This document shows, one piece after another, positions 27,457-36,734 of a DNA stretch of 64,000 bases (position 1 is the stretch's first letter; each line of letters starts with the position of its first letter). This DNA is from Mucilaginibacter sp. OK268. Lineage in GTDB: Bacteria; Bacteroidota; Bacteroidia; Sphingobacteriales; Sphingobacteriaceae. The stretch lies in the NCBI RefSeq assembly GCF_900103125.1, contig NZ_FNJV01000001.1, positions 930,001-994,000 of the forward strand, given 5' to 3'. The notes under the pieces are model-generated. The model was not told the origin of the DNA, did not search any database, and was given only the letters and a program-made list of their open reading frames with translations. The position numbers and the translations under genes were made by a program.

Positions 27457-27918
27457 ATGGTATCCGGTAAAATAAGCAAGTTGTTCTTTCCTGCCATAAT
27501 TCCGTTATTGTTGTTGTCATGCAGCAAACAGCCTAAGGTTTTTGAAAGTAATTGTAATGATGGGATAGTTTTTAAAAAAATTGAATTTACAGAATTGGTA
27601 AGCCATCTTAAAAGCTACAATGGTCAGTACGTAGAGGTTACCGGAAAGTATGTGGAAGGGGTTGAGCAGTCGGCTTTGTTGAATGATAGTCTTTTTGCCG
27701 ATCACTCCTTAAAAAAAGCCTTATGGGTTGATTTTAGCCAGGAGTGCCCACTGTATTTAACGGGGACCCGGGTAGGGCTGTTTCAATATAACAATGGCAC
27801 TTTTACCCAGATCAATAAGAGATTCATTACTATAAAAGGTAAAATTAATGTGCGTAATACCGGGCATTTAAATAAATACAAAGGCGCAATTGAAAAGGTG
27901 AGCTTTATTAAATTATAA
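27457..27918 (+). CDS. Small lipoprotein, unknown function
   Basis: A 153-residue lipoprotein. I take the ATG at 27457, because the lipobox (LLLLSC) then follows a normal signal peptide; the longer frame from 27340 adds 39 residues with no such logic. The mature domain (KKIEFTELVSHLKSYNGQYVEVTGKYVEGVEQSALL) looks like an OB-fold, with VxVxGxY strands, but I do not recognise the family. It is a single gene between divergent neighbours. Confidence 0.65.
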   Translation: MVSGKISKLFFPAIIPLLLLSCSKQPKVFESNCNDGIVFKKIEFTELVSHLKSYNGQYVEVTGKYVEGVEQSALLNDSLFADHSLKKALWVDFSQECPLYLTGTRVGLFQYNNGTFTQINKRFITIKGKINVRNTGHLNKYKGAIEKVSFIKL

Positions 27919-28092
27919 CCAGGCAGTAAATTTTATTAATTCTTGATAAATTAAATAACTAATTATAAATTTGTAAGCGATGTTTGTTAAATTATAATTA
28001 AAAAAAGTACTGTTTAAATAAAACATTAGCTAATAGTTATTGTTTTATTGTTAATAATACATCATAAAAGGGCTTTATTATAAAAGTGGAGG

Positions 28093-28515
28093 TTAAAAAG
28101 AAATATATAATTTATTGTAATCAACAAAGGTTTTAAGCATATTCACAGTGATATGTTCAGAATTGCGGGTTAAGTTTAAATCAGGTGAACTGAGAAATCC
28201 TTCAATTTCCTGTAGGGTTTCTGAGTTTACCGAGGCAAAACCCATTGACCAATCCGGAAAGTTTCTTTTTTCAATAATTCCGGAAGCCAGTTTAATGATG
28301 TTTTTGTGCCTGGTATCCAATTCAATAGCTTTGTAAATTAGTTCAACAGAACTTTTTTTGCCTTCCAGAACCTGCATAAATGTACCCTGGCAATATAGTA
28401 ACATGCCTGTAACACTATACTTTTTATTTTTGGTGCGGGCAGTAGTCAATAAATCTAAAAGCTCGTCTTCAGTCAACAGCCTTTTGGCCGTGCTTACGTA
28501 AACAATATATTCCAT
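28093..28515 (-). CDS. Stand-alone BLUF photoreceptor
   Basis: A 140-residue protein that is almost entirely a BLUF domain, a blue-light sensor binding FAD. The key residues sit exactly where expected: Tyr6, Asn30, Gln48 and Trp89 (equivalent to AppA Tyr21, Asn45, Gln63, Trp104). The segment TGMLLYCQGTFMQVLEG is family-typical. There is no effector domain and no cyclase or phosphodiesterase neighbour, so any output must go through a separate partner protein. The preceding 174-nt gap is AT-rich. Confidence 0.92.
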   Translation of the reverse strand: MEYIVYVSTAKRLLTEDELLDLLTTARTKNKKYSVTGMLLYCQGTFMQVLEGKKSSVELIYKAIELDTRHKNIIKLASGIIEKRNFPDWSMGFASVNSETLQEIEGFLSSPDLNLTRNSEHITVNMLKTFVDYNKLYISF

Positions 28516-28661
28516 CTAATAGGGGCTTGCTATCCGAATAAGTACATATTATGTACCCAAACGGATGCCTACAAATATTGTTTTTTTTTGTGCGAAAATT
28601 GTCTTATTTTCTACTTATTTTATTGCAAAATGTTAAACACCAGCGTTGTTCTTAGGCTGGA

Positions 28662-29423
28662 TCAAATGATGAGTTTCAGACCGTCATAAGCCAGTTCAAT
28701 ATTCACTGGTAATTCTTTTGATACTTCGAAATGAGTACCCAAGCGATGGCTGATATGGGTAAGATAGGTTTTCTCGGCACCTACTTCATTCGCAAAATCT
28801 ATAGCTTCATCAAGCGTGAAATGCGATATGTGACTTTGTTTTTGTAGCGCGTTAATCACCAGCGTTTTTGTCCCCTTTATCTTTTCTTTTTCTGTTTCCG
28901 GTATTGTTTTAGCATCGGTGATATAAGTAAAATCCTTTACTCTGAAGCCTAATATGGGTAGTTTATAATGTAGAACCTCGATGGGGGTAAAAATGGCATC
29001 GCCAATTGGAAAAGGACGCAGGTCTATAGGATGTATCATCACCTGCGGAATGCCCGGGTATCCCGTTCCGTCAAAAACATAAGGAAACTCGCGTACCAGG
29101 GCTTTTTGTACCCTTAGGTCTGCATAAATATCAATTGGACTGTTTTGTTTATAATTAAACGCCCTGATATCATCCATCCCGGCAATATGGTCTTTATGTT
29201 CGTGGGTAAATACAATGGCATCCAGGTGTTTTACACCTGCGCGTAACATTTGATATCTGAAATCGGGACCCGAATCAACTACTATGGTTTTATCTTCGGC
29301 CTCTATTAAAATAGAGGTACGCAATCGGTTATCACGTGCATCAGTTGATGTACATACCTCGCAGCCGCAGGCAATAACAGGCACACCCTGTGAAGTTCCG
29401 GTTCCTAAAAATGTTATGGTCAC
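28662..29423 (-). CDS. MBL-fold metallo-hydrolase (PhnP-like)
   Basis: A 253-residue cytosolic metallo-beta-lactamase fold hydrolase. The metal-binding motif HEHKDH and Cys residues near the N-terminus (CGCEVC) match the PhnP/Elac-like group of phosphodiesterases. It starts at a GTG whose last bases form a GTGA overlap with the upstream gene's stop, so translation is coupled. The substrate is unknown: cyclic phosphodiesterase in PhnP, or other small phosphodiesters. Confidence 0.87.
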   Translation of the reverse strand: MTITFLGTGTSQGVPVIACGCEVCTSTDARDNRLRTSILIEAEDKTIVVDSGPDFRYQMLRAGVKHLDAIVFTHEHKDHIAGMDDIRAFNYKQNSPIDIYADLRVQKALVREFPYVFDGTGYPGIPQVMIHPIDLRPFPIGDAIFTPIEVLHYKLPILGFRVKDFTYITDAKTIPETEKEKIKGTKTLVINALQKQSHISHFTLDEAIDFANEVGAEKTYLTHISHRLGTHFEVSKELPVNIELAYDGLKLII

Positions 29424-29692
29424 AGCTGCAGTTTAGTTTGTTTGATCTCCTGCAAAAACGCAACCTGTTTTTCGTCAAGCAGTTTGTAATCTACCTCAAG
29501 CTCACGCAACAATTCAACAATGGCCAATATTTTGCTTTCCAGGTTCGAGAAACGGTTAACAATCACCATACGACTGTTGAGCAATAAGCAGGATCCTGTT
29601 TTAAAATTACCTTTTTCATACCGCACCCTGTATCCGGCCGATTTAAGCAGCAGTTCCAGTTTTTCAAGTGTATGATTGGTAGCGGGTAGCAT
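29420..29692 (-). CDS. Small conserved-looking protein coupled to MBL hydrolase
   Basis: A 90-residue protein starting at the ATG at 29692 (MLPATNHTLEKLELLL). The longer frame up to 29857 is AT-rich leader with no domain. It is rich in Leu and Lys, predicted alpha/beta, with no transmembrane segment. I do not recognise a named family. The 4-nt GTGA overlap with the downstream metallo-hydrolase suggests a two-gene operon. Confidence 0.72.
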   Translation of the reverse strand: MLPATNHTLEKLELLLKSAGYRVRYEKGNFKTGSCLLLNSRMVIVNRFSNLESKILAIVELLRELEVDYKLLDEKQVAFLQEIKQTKLQL

Positions 29693-29906
29693 TAATTCCA
29701 AAATTAACAAAAGTAAGTGTAAATGCACTTTGAATTTAGGGAATTTTGAAAAGCTGACTTTAGGATTGCCGTGGATCGGCGCGGTGTATTTCTGTACTTT
29801 TGCACAGAAGGTTATGTAATGCAGGATAAAAGCCGGTAATACCGAATAAATCAACATTGCTATTCAATAATCTGCACATCTGTAATTTGCACATCCGCAC
29901 ATCGAT

Positions 29907-30473
29907 CTAATCATGGCTGATTGAAGGTTGCTGCACCATGCGGTATTTACCCGATTTGATAAGCCTTTGCTGCTCGGGCGAAAATGACTCGCGCCCGCCA
30001 AAGTCCTGTACCCAGTAATTCCGGTACATAGCGACGCCTACTTCTTTAAAATCAGGGTTCATCAGGTTTTTGCAATGGCCTTCACTTTTAAACCAGCCAT
30101 CCATTACTTCGGCAATACTCTGCTGTCCGGCCGCTATATTTTCGCCAATGGCAAAGCTTTTATAGCCTTTAAATTTGTAGCCAGCAGAAATGATACGGTC
30201 TTGCATACTGCGGCCGTCTTTACTGGTGTGATCAAAATAATTTTGCCGTGCCATGTCTTTTGCGTGCTCTTCGGCAGCATCTTGCAGTTTATCGTTCCAG
30301 GTTAAAGGTGGGGCAGGGGCATAATATTTTATACCACAATTACAGCCTTTTTGCCTGGTTAAGTTTATACGGTATAAAAACTCATTTTTAAATTGCCTGC
30401 TTTGTCCATAAACTGTGCAAAACGAAAGTAGAGCGGTAAAAATAAAAATGGTTTTAACAATCAATTTCCTCAT
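29907..30473 (-). CDS. CAP (SCP/PR-1 like) domain secreted protein
   Basis: A 188-residue exported protein (signal peptide about 1-23). The CAP domain has the diagnostic segments AAEEHAKDMARQNYFDHTSKDGRSMQDR (about 68-95), the GENIAAG motif and SEGHCKNLMNPDFKEVGVAMY. A Cys-rich QKGCNCGIKYY segment precedes it. Bacterial CAP proteins are extracellular with unclear function. It stands alone between unrelated neighbours. Confidence 0.92.
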   Translation of the reverse strand: MRKLIVKTIFIFTALLSFCTVYGQSRQFKNEFLYRINLTRQKGCNCGIKYYAPAPPLTWNDKLQDAAEEHAKDMARQNYFDHTSKDGRSMQDRIISAGYKFKGYKSFAIGENIAAGQQSIAEVMDGWFKSEGHCKNLMNPDFKEVGVAMYRNYWVQDFGGRESFSPEQQRLIKSGKYRMVQQPSISHD

Positions 30474-30538
30474 ATCTAACAGTATGACAATTTTCCCGGC
30501 AAAGGTTTAATTAAATACCCGGACGATATAAGCAACGT

Positions 30539-30717
30539 TTATGACCGTGGTTTTCTTATGCGTAACCGCCATTTACTGTGCCTGCGATGCCTGTAATAAA
30601 TGATTACGGCTATAGAGATCAGCGCAAGCGATACAATAAGTACTATAATGAGGCTATGCGTTTGACGGAGCTTGTTTTGGAGGGCTTTTTCTTGTTGGAG
30701 GTGGACGCTTTTTTTTT
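30539..30717 (-). other. Out-of-frame C-terminal extension of TPR protein (possible slippage site)
   Basis: This holds the poly-A tract (complement of 30709-30717) and the second reading frame with a membrane helix and basic tail, ending at TAA (complement of 30539-30541). It may be an authentic frameshift, a sequencing error, or a transcriptional slippage or phase-variable switch. The sequence alone does not decide. Confidence 0.6.
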
Positions 30718-31413
30718 GACGATGACTAAATCCCGTTTTTTGATCTGAACAGAGTCCTGGGTATTGATACGTGCTAAACGGTCAATTTCGGCCTGGTGCA
30801 GGCTGTCATCAATCTCCTCGTGCCGTTTTATGGCCAGCGAGGCTTTATCAAAATCCTTCATTTGCCGGTATAAGCCAGCGAAGCCAACCTGTACAGCCGA
30901 CTCGTTTTTAGGATCTTTGTTTTTTATTGAAAGTGTCAGGGCTTCATTCAGATCGCGCATGGCCCATTTATAATCTTTCATATCAGCTTTGATAGCCGAA
31001 AGCTCAATTAAAGAAGTAATGATATTGGGCACATCCTTCTTTTGGCGGGATATGGCGTTTGATTGCAGGATGAACCACTTGGCCTGGATATATTTATACT
31101 GCTGACGGTAAATTTTTGATAAATTATTATAGCAGGCACGCAAACCTAATGTATCTGAGATGTTAGAGAAGTTATGCAGGGCCAGCATGGTATAGTTTAA
31201 TGCTTCTACCTGGTTATAATATCTGAACCGCCGGCTGCTGATGGTATCATTCTTTAATAAATACTGGTTAGCTATCTCAACATATATAGGGCCTTTTAAA
31301 GAATCTTTAGTGACTTGTAGTTTTTGTTTAAGGCTATCCAGGTCACCTGCTGCCTGCGCTGATAATCGCAATCCGGCTAAGAGGATAAAAAGGCAGGTAA
31401 GCAGTTTCTTCAT
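30643..31413 (-). CDS. TPR protein, reading frame apparently interrupted at a run of nine A
   Basis: A 256-residue frame with signal peptide (about 1-20) and tetratricopeptide repeats (about 70-205). After residue VIVKKK the zero frame becomes a K/S-rich tail that ends at a TAG. The complement of 30709-30717 is nine consecutive A. Adding one base there opens a frame that continues to 30539. That frame encodes a coiled-coil stretch (LQQEKALQNKLRQTHS), a membrane helix (LIIVLIVSLALISIAVIIYY) and a basic tail (RHRRHSKWRLRIRKPRS). That is the usual architecture of TPR-TM envelope proteins in this phylum, so the true product is probably 291 residues. Confidence 0.75.
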   Translation of the reverse strand: MKKLLTCLFILLAGLRLSAQAAGDLDSLKQKLQVTKDSLKGPIYVEIANQYLLKNDTISSRRFRYYNQVEALNYTMLALHNFSNISDTLGLRACYNNLSKIYRQQYKYIQAKWFILQSNAISRQKKDVPNIITSLIELSAIKADMKDYKWAMRDLNEALTLSIKNKDPKNESAVQVGFAGLYRQMKDFDKASLAIKRHEEIDDSLHQAEIDRLARINTQDSVQIKKRDLVIVKKKASTSNKKKPSKTSSVKRIASL

Positions 31414-31631
31414 ATAAGGGTTATCGTATCAACAGTTAATTTGAGTATATCCCGTCAAATAGTGTGCCTGTTTCCAATATATCAACCTAAATATTAATGA
31501 TATTGAGCGATTTGTAAATTTTTATACTGAGAAGATATTTTCGTAATACAGTTAGGGCCTAAATATTTTCGGGAAAAAGGGATTCTCATTTCGTAAAACA
31601 GGGATGGTATAGTAAATAGTACAGTAATCTA

Positions 31632-32540
31632 TCAGATAACCTGTTCGTACTTATTAATAGACACTTGCAGCCATTTTACCTTGTTTATTAAAAGGTTGAA
31701 TAATGATATGCCTATTATAGCTGTGGTAATACCTGCCAGTACATCCAATACATAATGATGACTTGCGTATACAGCGGTAAACCAAATACCCAGCATCACA
31801 ATAGCAAAGAAGATACTGGCAACCTTGTACCAATTCTTTATGCCGTAATACAAAACAATAACCGGGTAGGAGGAATGAAGCGAAGGCATAGCCGCGAATA
31901 CATTAGACCCTTTGGTATAGATGGATTTAAAGATACCTGCATGAAAATACGCGTCGAACTTAGCTAGGCCAGCTACATTACCCGCGGTTAAGGGTGTAAA
32001 ATGAAAGCCATAGTATTGAACATACCATGGCGGTGCAGCCGGAAATGTATAATAAATAACAAAGCCCAATAAGTTCACCAGTACAAAGGTGAACGAGAAA
32101 TATAAAAACTGCCGTTTGTTTTTAAAGAATAAAAAGGCGGCAAAACCTAAAGGCACAGGTATCCAGCATAAGTAAAATAAGCCGGTTACTACATCCATAA
32201 ACGTTGTGCCGTGAATGCGCCAGTATTCGTTAGGGGTTAGCAATTTACCATTGTCATGTATCCCGAAAATATGCTTTTCAAAATTGTACAGATCGGCTAT
32301 ATGAACGGCTGTATAATGGTAATTAGGGAATGCCTTCATATAGTCGAATATGATCCAGTATACAATGAATATACTAAAGCCTAATATGAACTTACGGGTA
32401 ACTCCTGATAGGTAAAATAGCGAATTAAATATGGCTACGAGTATCAACTCTGATGAGTTATAGCCAATAAGAAAGTAGGAGATCAGTAAATAACCTATTG
32501 AAAGAAGTGAAACAGTTAATATACTTTTTGTATTAACCAT
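31632..32540 (-). CDS. PAP2/Aur1-type inositol phosphotransferase candidate
   Basis: A 302-residue polytopic membrane protein starting at the ATG at 32540. The reported longer frame to 32609 begins at GTG inside the upstream gene and is less likely. It carries PAP2_3-type motifs: AAMPSLHSSYPV (about 220-231) and ASHHYVLDVLAG (about 263-274), matching PSLH and HHYxxD of fungal Aur1 and bacterial inositol phosphoceramide synthases. In context it is a candidate transferring phosphoinositol from PI to ceramide. Its 3' neighbour is the TPR gene; the hydroxylase gene ends 30 nt upstream. Confidence 0.82.
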   Translation of the reverse strand: MVNTKSILTVSLLSIGYLLISYFLIGYNSSELILVAIFNSLFYLSGVTRKFILGFSIFIVYWIIFDYMKAFPNYHYTAVHIADLYNFEKHIFGIHDNGKLLTPNEYWRIHGTTFMDVVTGLFYLCWIPVPLGFAAFLFFKNKRQFLYFSFTFVLVNLLGFVIYYTFPAAPPWYVQYYGFHFTPLTAGNVAGLAKFDAYFHAGIFKSIYTKGSNVFAAMPSLHSSYPVIVLYYGIKNWYKVASIFFAIVMLGIWFTAVYASHHYVLDVLAGITTAIIGISLFNLLINKVKWLQVSINKYEQVI

Positions 32541-32569
32541 TACGCTATGATGCCCGGTACTATCCACCC

Positions 32570-33196
32570 TTATTTTTTTAGAAAACCTGAACGGAATATT
32601 TTGTCCCACAGCGGAGAGCTCACACCGTAACCTTTTTCAGGATCCTGGTAATGATGTAGCATATGGTGCTGTTTTATTCTTTTGAAAAGGCCGCTTTTAA
32701 AGTTAAAATGATGCATGGCATAGTGCGATATATCATAGAACAGGTAGCCCAATATAAAACCCGGGAAAAAACCGAATATGTAGTTTACAGGCAGCAAAGC
32801 TTTAAACAAAAAGTAAAACCCTGTAGCCAGCGGAATACTTAATGACGGTGGCAATACCAAACGTTTGGCATCGCTTGGGTAATCATGGTGTACACCGTGC
32901 ATAATAAAGTGTAGCCTTTGTGCCCACTTCCAATTTTCGTTTGGTTGATAGTGGAAAATAAAACGGTGCATAATGTACTCAACAATGGTCCAGATGAATA
33001 AACCGGCTATAAACAAACCGGCATATAGCAAAAAGCTCATTCCCGCTTCAAAAAAAGCTTCGTAAGTACATACTAAAATAACAGGTACAAAAATATACAA
33101 GGGTACGGTATAATGTACCTTTGATAAAAGTTCTAAAAAGTCGCTTTTAAACATTCTCACAGACTCCTGAGAATTGGAGACATAATTCTTTTTCAT
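32570..33196 (-). CDS. Fatty acid hydroxylase superfamily (sterol desaturase-like)
   Basis: A 208-residue integral membrane di-iron enzyme. The eight-histidine set is visible: HRFIFH, HGVHH, HYAMHH and HHMLHH, arranged between four hydrophobic segments. Given the surrounding sphingolipid genes, it is a candidate ceramide or fatty-acid 2-hydroxylase, although ring or alkyl hydroxylation elsewhere is possible. The PAP2-type gene starts 30 nt downstream of its stop, suggesting cotranscription. The start at 33196 follows a normal cytosolic N-terminus. Confidence 0.88.
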   Translation of the reverse strand: MKKNYVSNSQESVRMFKSDFLELLSKVHYTVPLYIFVPVILVCTYEAFFEAGMSFLLYAGLFIAGLFIWTIVEYIMHRFIFHYQPNENWKWAQRLHFIMHGVHHDYPSDAKRLVLPPSLSIPLATGFYFLFKALLPVNYIFGFFPGFILGYLFYDISHYAMHHFNFKSGLFKRIKQHHMLHHYQDPEKGYGVSSPLWDKIFRSGFLKK

Positions 33197-33355
33197 AGCA
33201 TATCAGGTTTTAAAACTTTGATGATTTCTCTGCCTGTTATTGTCTTTTTAATAATATATAAGTCAGTAAAACCTAACTGGGTTCAATTTTAATAAAGATT
33301 TACTCATGTGTAAATACCTTTATTAAATTGTTACGAAGATATGATATTTAGCTTG

Positions 33356-33424
33356 GTTTTGAGTACCGAGTTTTGAGTTTTGGATTTTGAGAGCTCATCA
33401 CTCAAAACTTCACCACTTAAAACT
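33356..33424. repeat. Inverted repeat of GTTTTGAG units
   Basis: Repeated TTTTGAGT/ACTCAAAA units face each other across a short core, just downstream of the CDP-alcohol phosphatidyltransferase gene (stop at 33427). It is the same unit-built stem class as the GAGTCAAG repeats and probably ends that transcript. Confidence 0.5.
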
Positions 33425-33426
33425 AA

Positions 33427-34143
33427 TTATCTTTTCTCTGCTTCAATTAAAGCTCTTTTAGCTTCTCTTAACCTGTTAAACGCGGTAATATTAGTAAGCA
33501 CGGCCAGTATCACCAATGGAATTGTGAATATAGATATGGTTTCAAACACATGAAACTTAATACCGGGTATAAATAATTTATAATTACCGCCAATGTACTG
33601 GGCCACTATGCCGCTTAAAGCAGCACATAAGCCAATGGTTACTACACGCTCGGGTCTTTGCATTAATCCACCTTTAACCTCAACACCTAAACCCTCGGCA
33701 CGTGCCCTTACGTAACTAACCATCATAGAACCTATCAGCGCAATGAAAGCTGCTATTGAGCTTACAAAATAATGATGGGCAACCAGGTAATAACAGATCC
33801 CCAGGAACATGATCAGTTCGCTGTAACGGTCAAGCACCGAATCATACAAAGCGCCAAAGGTTGATTTCATGTTGCCCAAGCGAGCCACCTGTCCGTCGAG
33901 CATATCAAATAATCCCGCAAATAGAATTAAACCACCGGCCCAGCCCACATAACTCAGGTCGCCGCGGTTACCCTCTTCGGCGCCTAATATAAATATGGCG
34001 GCTACGCCTACATTTAACACAAAACCAATTGAAGTAACTGCATTTGGGGTTAACCCAACTTTGATAAGAATTTTTACAAAGGGATCAATAACCTTGTAAA
34101 TACCTAGTTGTAGGTTTGTTCTTATTGATGTTTGCTGTTCCAT
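33427..34143 (-). CDS. CDP-alcohol phosphatidyltransferase (PI/PIP synthase candidate)
   Basis: A 238-residue membrane enzyme. The complete family motif D-x2-D-G-x2-A-R-x8-G-x3-D-x3-D is visible in DMLDGQVARLGN...GALYDSVLDR, with the acidic residues at about 80, 83, 101 and 105. I chose ATG 34143; a TTG nine codons upstream is the alternative. By context with inositol-phosphate synthase, it is a candidate phosphatidylinositol-phosphate synthase that joins CDP-diacylglycerol to inositol 1-phosphate. The DUF5686 gene stops 30 nt upstream on the same strand. Confidence 0.88.
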   Translation of the reverse strand: MEQQTSIRTNLQLGIYKVIDPFVKILIKVGLTPNAVTSIGFVLNVGVAAIFILGAEEGNRGDLSYVGWAGGLILFAGLFDMLDGQVARLGNMKSTFGALYDSVLDRYSELIMFLGICYYLVAHHYFVSSIAAFIALIGSMMVSYVRARAEGLGVEVKGGLMQRPERVVTIGLCAALSGIVAQYIGGNYKLFIPGIKFHVFETISIFTIPLVILAVLTNITAFNRLREAKRALIEAEKR

Positions 34144-34172
34144 TTTTTTTGTAATTATTTCGCTATACAAAA

Positions 34173-36734
34173 TTAAAAATCAAATTTGACACGTACACGG
34201 ATACCTGAACTCGGGACATCCGGGTGGTCTAAATAATTAAATCGTCTCACGTAATCAATCCGTATAAATTTAAATATATTTTCGACACCAACACTACCCT
34301 CTACGTAAGGTGTTTTGCCCAGGGCATAAGTGATCGGTAATCCATTAGCATCTATCGGTAACTGATATAATGAGGGATGGATGTTTGGATTATTTTTATC
34401 ACTTAAACCACCATACAATACTTTTGCCGAAAAAGTCTCGCGCCATTTTAATCTTTTCAACAAAGGTATTTTATTGAAAAAGAAACCGCCGAAGTGATGG
34501 TCTATCCTGAAGCTCGCGTACTTATCGCTGGCAAATTCCAAAAAGTTCATCAGGTTATAAGAATCAATATCATAAGCATACGTTTGATTGGCCTGGTGTA
34601 TGGTTAACAACGGGAACGGCACTTGTCCGAATATTTTACCAGCCGAGATGTTCAGGTCTGAATATCCCAATTGCGACAGGTATAAACGTTTGTCGATCCT
34701 GAAATCAAGTTTCTGGTAGTTATACTCGCCATTAAACAAACCTTTAACGCCTGAAGCATAATCAAGCTCCAATGTCGGATATTTATTAGGAATAGGTATA
34801 CGATAGATCTTACCCTGATAAAATTCTTCATGGGGCGACCAGCGTATGCTGCCCGTTAGTTCGGTAGTGGTTAAAGAGTGTATCACATTAGGCTGTCCGT
34901 CCACCACATTATTAAAATATAGCGACCCGGCAGGCATTTGTTTCCAATTTTTAAACCCTGCTCCAAAGGATAAATGGCTCTCCAGCTCATGTACATAATC
35001 CAGGCGATAAAAATCATTGTACAGGTATTTATCATTGGTACCACGTTTAAATGATAACAAAAAGTTATCCTCCTGCACAAACTGAAGGTTTGCTCCCGGT
35101 ATTTTAGTGTCTTTCTGGTAGCTTGCCCTGATATAATTTTGCGGGAATTTGTAGATGGATTTTTTGTTAAGCGAATAGGTAGCACTTAAAAAGTATTTCC
35201 ACTTTTCGTCTTTAAAACCATAAGCGGCATACGTTTCAAAATAGTAGCGTTTGCTTAACTCCGGTGTGGTACGCCCACCAAGCCTCAAACGTAAGCCTTC
35301 AACCGGGTTAAAGCTGTAAAAAGTGTTTGCCGGGCCTATTTCAAATTTACCGAAACCTTTATAGCCGGCAAGAAGCAGTGTGGCAATATCCACAGTACGC
35401 TTGTATGATGGCATGTTGCGGAGGCTATCCACATTTTTGTAAACTTTGGATTCGGCGGTTGTTAAGGTATCCAGGCGGTTATGCGCCCAGAAATCGGCAG
35501 TCCTGGTTTTGGCCTCATCTGTTGATTCTTCCGATTGTTTGGTATAAGCAGTATCCGCAAGTGGGTGATTCACCACGTAGTTTTTATACGTAATAGTGCG
35601 CATACCCAGCAGCCCGCTTTTACCTTCCTTTTTGGTAGCCCCAAACTCGGCTATAGTATTACTGCGGCTCAGGTGATAACGATTATCCGGGTTTTGTTCA
35701 AAATCCAGATCAACCTCCATCGAGCGTATAAAGTTGATGTTAATGTGTTTATTGATTTTCAGTACCGCTTTTTGTACGGCATAATTACCATCGAGGGTAA
35801 TATATATCATCCCCTCAAAAAGCACATCGTTACTATTACGGGGTGTAAAGCTTAACTCAACCAATTTTTGATTCTTGGCATCGGTAATGGTATCGGTTAT
35901 GAAGAATTTATAATAGTTAGGAGAATTGTTGGATATCGGGCTTAAAAACTGACTGGTGATCAAAAATATATCATTATCATAAATATCCACATTGTTGTAC
36001 AGGTGTTTAAAATATTGTTTAACACCTTCATTGTCAACTGCCGGACCGAAGTTTACACCACGCTGGCCCAAAACAATCTCGCGTTTCTTTTCGGGGTTTT
36101 TGCGGTAATAATTTTGTGATAATTTTTCGTCCAGATAAACCGGTAATATCGATTTTCCGGGTAAAATGGTACTGTCGCGATTATCGATGATGAACTTATA
36201 TTTTTTGAAGAATTTCCTGTCTGAAAACGCGGCTGATACGTTGATAAACCCGAACATCATTTTGTCATATTCGCGGTATTCTACATAATCATAAGCTTCA
36301 GGACGGTTTTTAGGTTTGTTTTCGATAACCTGGCGTATCAGCTCAACAGCCGGATTGTCCTTATTGCGGTATTTAGGTTTTTTACCCGACTTTACCACTA
36401 CCTCGTTCAATTGCTTGGCCGAAGGAAAAAGCTTTACGTTGATCACTTGTTCTTTACCGGGTTCCACAGCTAAAAAAGCATCTTTATAACCTAAAAAAGA
36501 AATTTTTATTTGTTTAAGTGTAGCGTTTGTGGTCGAAAGTCGGTATTTACCATTATTATCGGTAGCAACACCAGTAGAAGTACCCGGAAACGATACAACA
36601 ACATAAGGAAGGGTTTGTCTGTTGCTGGCATCTGTAACTGTACCGGTTATGACAGTGGTTTGCGCAAATAATGATGATGCAGAAAAAAAGAGTATTAAAA
36701 AAAATAAACTTTTATAAAAATTTTTAAAATCCAT
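34173..36734 (-). CDS. DUF5686/CarboxypepD_reg-like outer-membrane protein
   Basis: An 853-residue exported protein. I chose ATG 36734, where the signal peptide MDFKNFYKSLFFLILFFSAS begins. A carboxypeptidase-regulatory-like beta-sandwich (about 22-110, TVTDASNRQTLPYVVVSFPG...) precedes a large DUF5686 region with barrel-like alternation, ending in RVRVKFDF, a typical outer-membrane C-terminus (terminal Phe). It lies directly upstream of the phosphatidyltransferase gene, inside the lipid cluster. I infer that it is involved in envelope lipid export or assembly, but this is unproved. Confidence 0.85.
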   Translation of the reverse strand: MDFKNFYKSLFFLILFFSASSLFAQTTVITGTVTDASNRQTLPYVVVSFPGTSTGVATDNNGKYRLSTTNATLKQIKISFLGYKDAFLAVEPGKEQVINVKLFPSAKQLNEVVVKSGKKPKYRNKDNPAVELIRQVIENKPKNRPEAYDYVEYREYDKMMFGFINVSAAFSDRKFFKKYKFIIDNRDSTILPGKSILPVYLDEKLSQNYYRKNPEKKREIVLGQRGVNFGPAVDNEGVKQYFKHLYNNVDIYDNDIFLITSQFLSPISNNSPNYYKFFITDTITDAKNQKLVELSFTPRNSNDVLFEGMIYITLDGNYAVQKAVLKINKHININFIRSMEVDLDFEQNPDNRYHLSRSNTIAEFGATKKEGKSGLLGMRTITYKNYVVNHPLADTAYTKQSEESTDEAKTRTADFWAHNRLDTLTTAESKVYKNVDSLRNMPSYKRTVDIATLLLAGYKGFGKFEIGPANTFYSFNPVEGLRLRLGGRTTPELSKRYYFETYAAYGFKDEKWKYFLSATYSLNKKSIYKFPQNYIRASYQKDTKIPGANLQFVQEDNFLLSFKRGTNDKYLYNDFYRLDYVHELESHLSFGAGFKNWKQMPAGSLYFNNVVDGQPNVIHSLTTTELTGSIRWSPHEEFYQGKIYRIPIPNKYPTLELDYASGVKGLFNGEYNYQKLDFRIDKRLYLSQLGYSDLNISAGKIFGQVPFPLLTIHQANQTYAYDIDSYNLMNFLEFASDKYASFRIDHHFGGFFFNKIPLLKRLKWRETFSAKVLYGGLSDKNNPNIHPSLYQLPIDANGLPITYALGKTPYVEGSVGVENIFKFIRIDYVRRFNYLDHPDVPSSGIRVRVKFDF

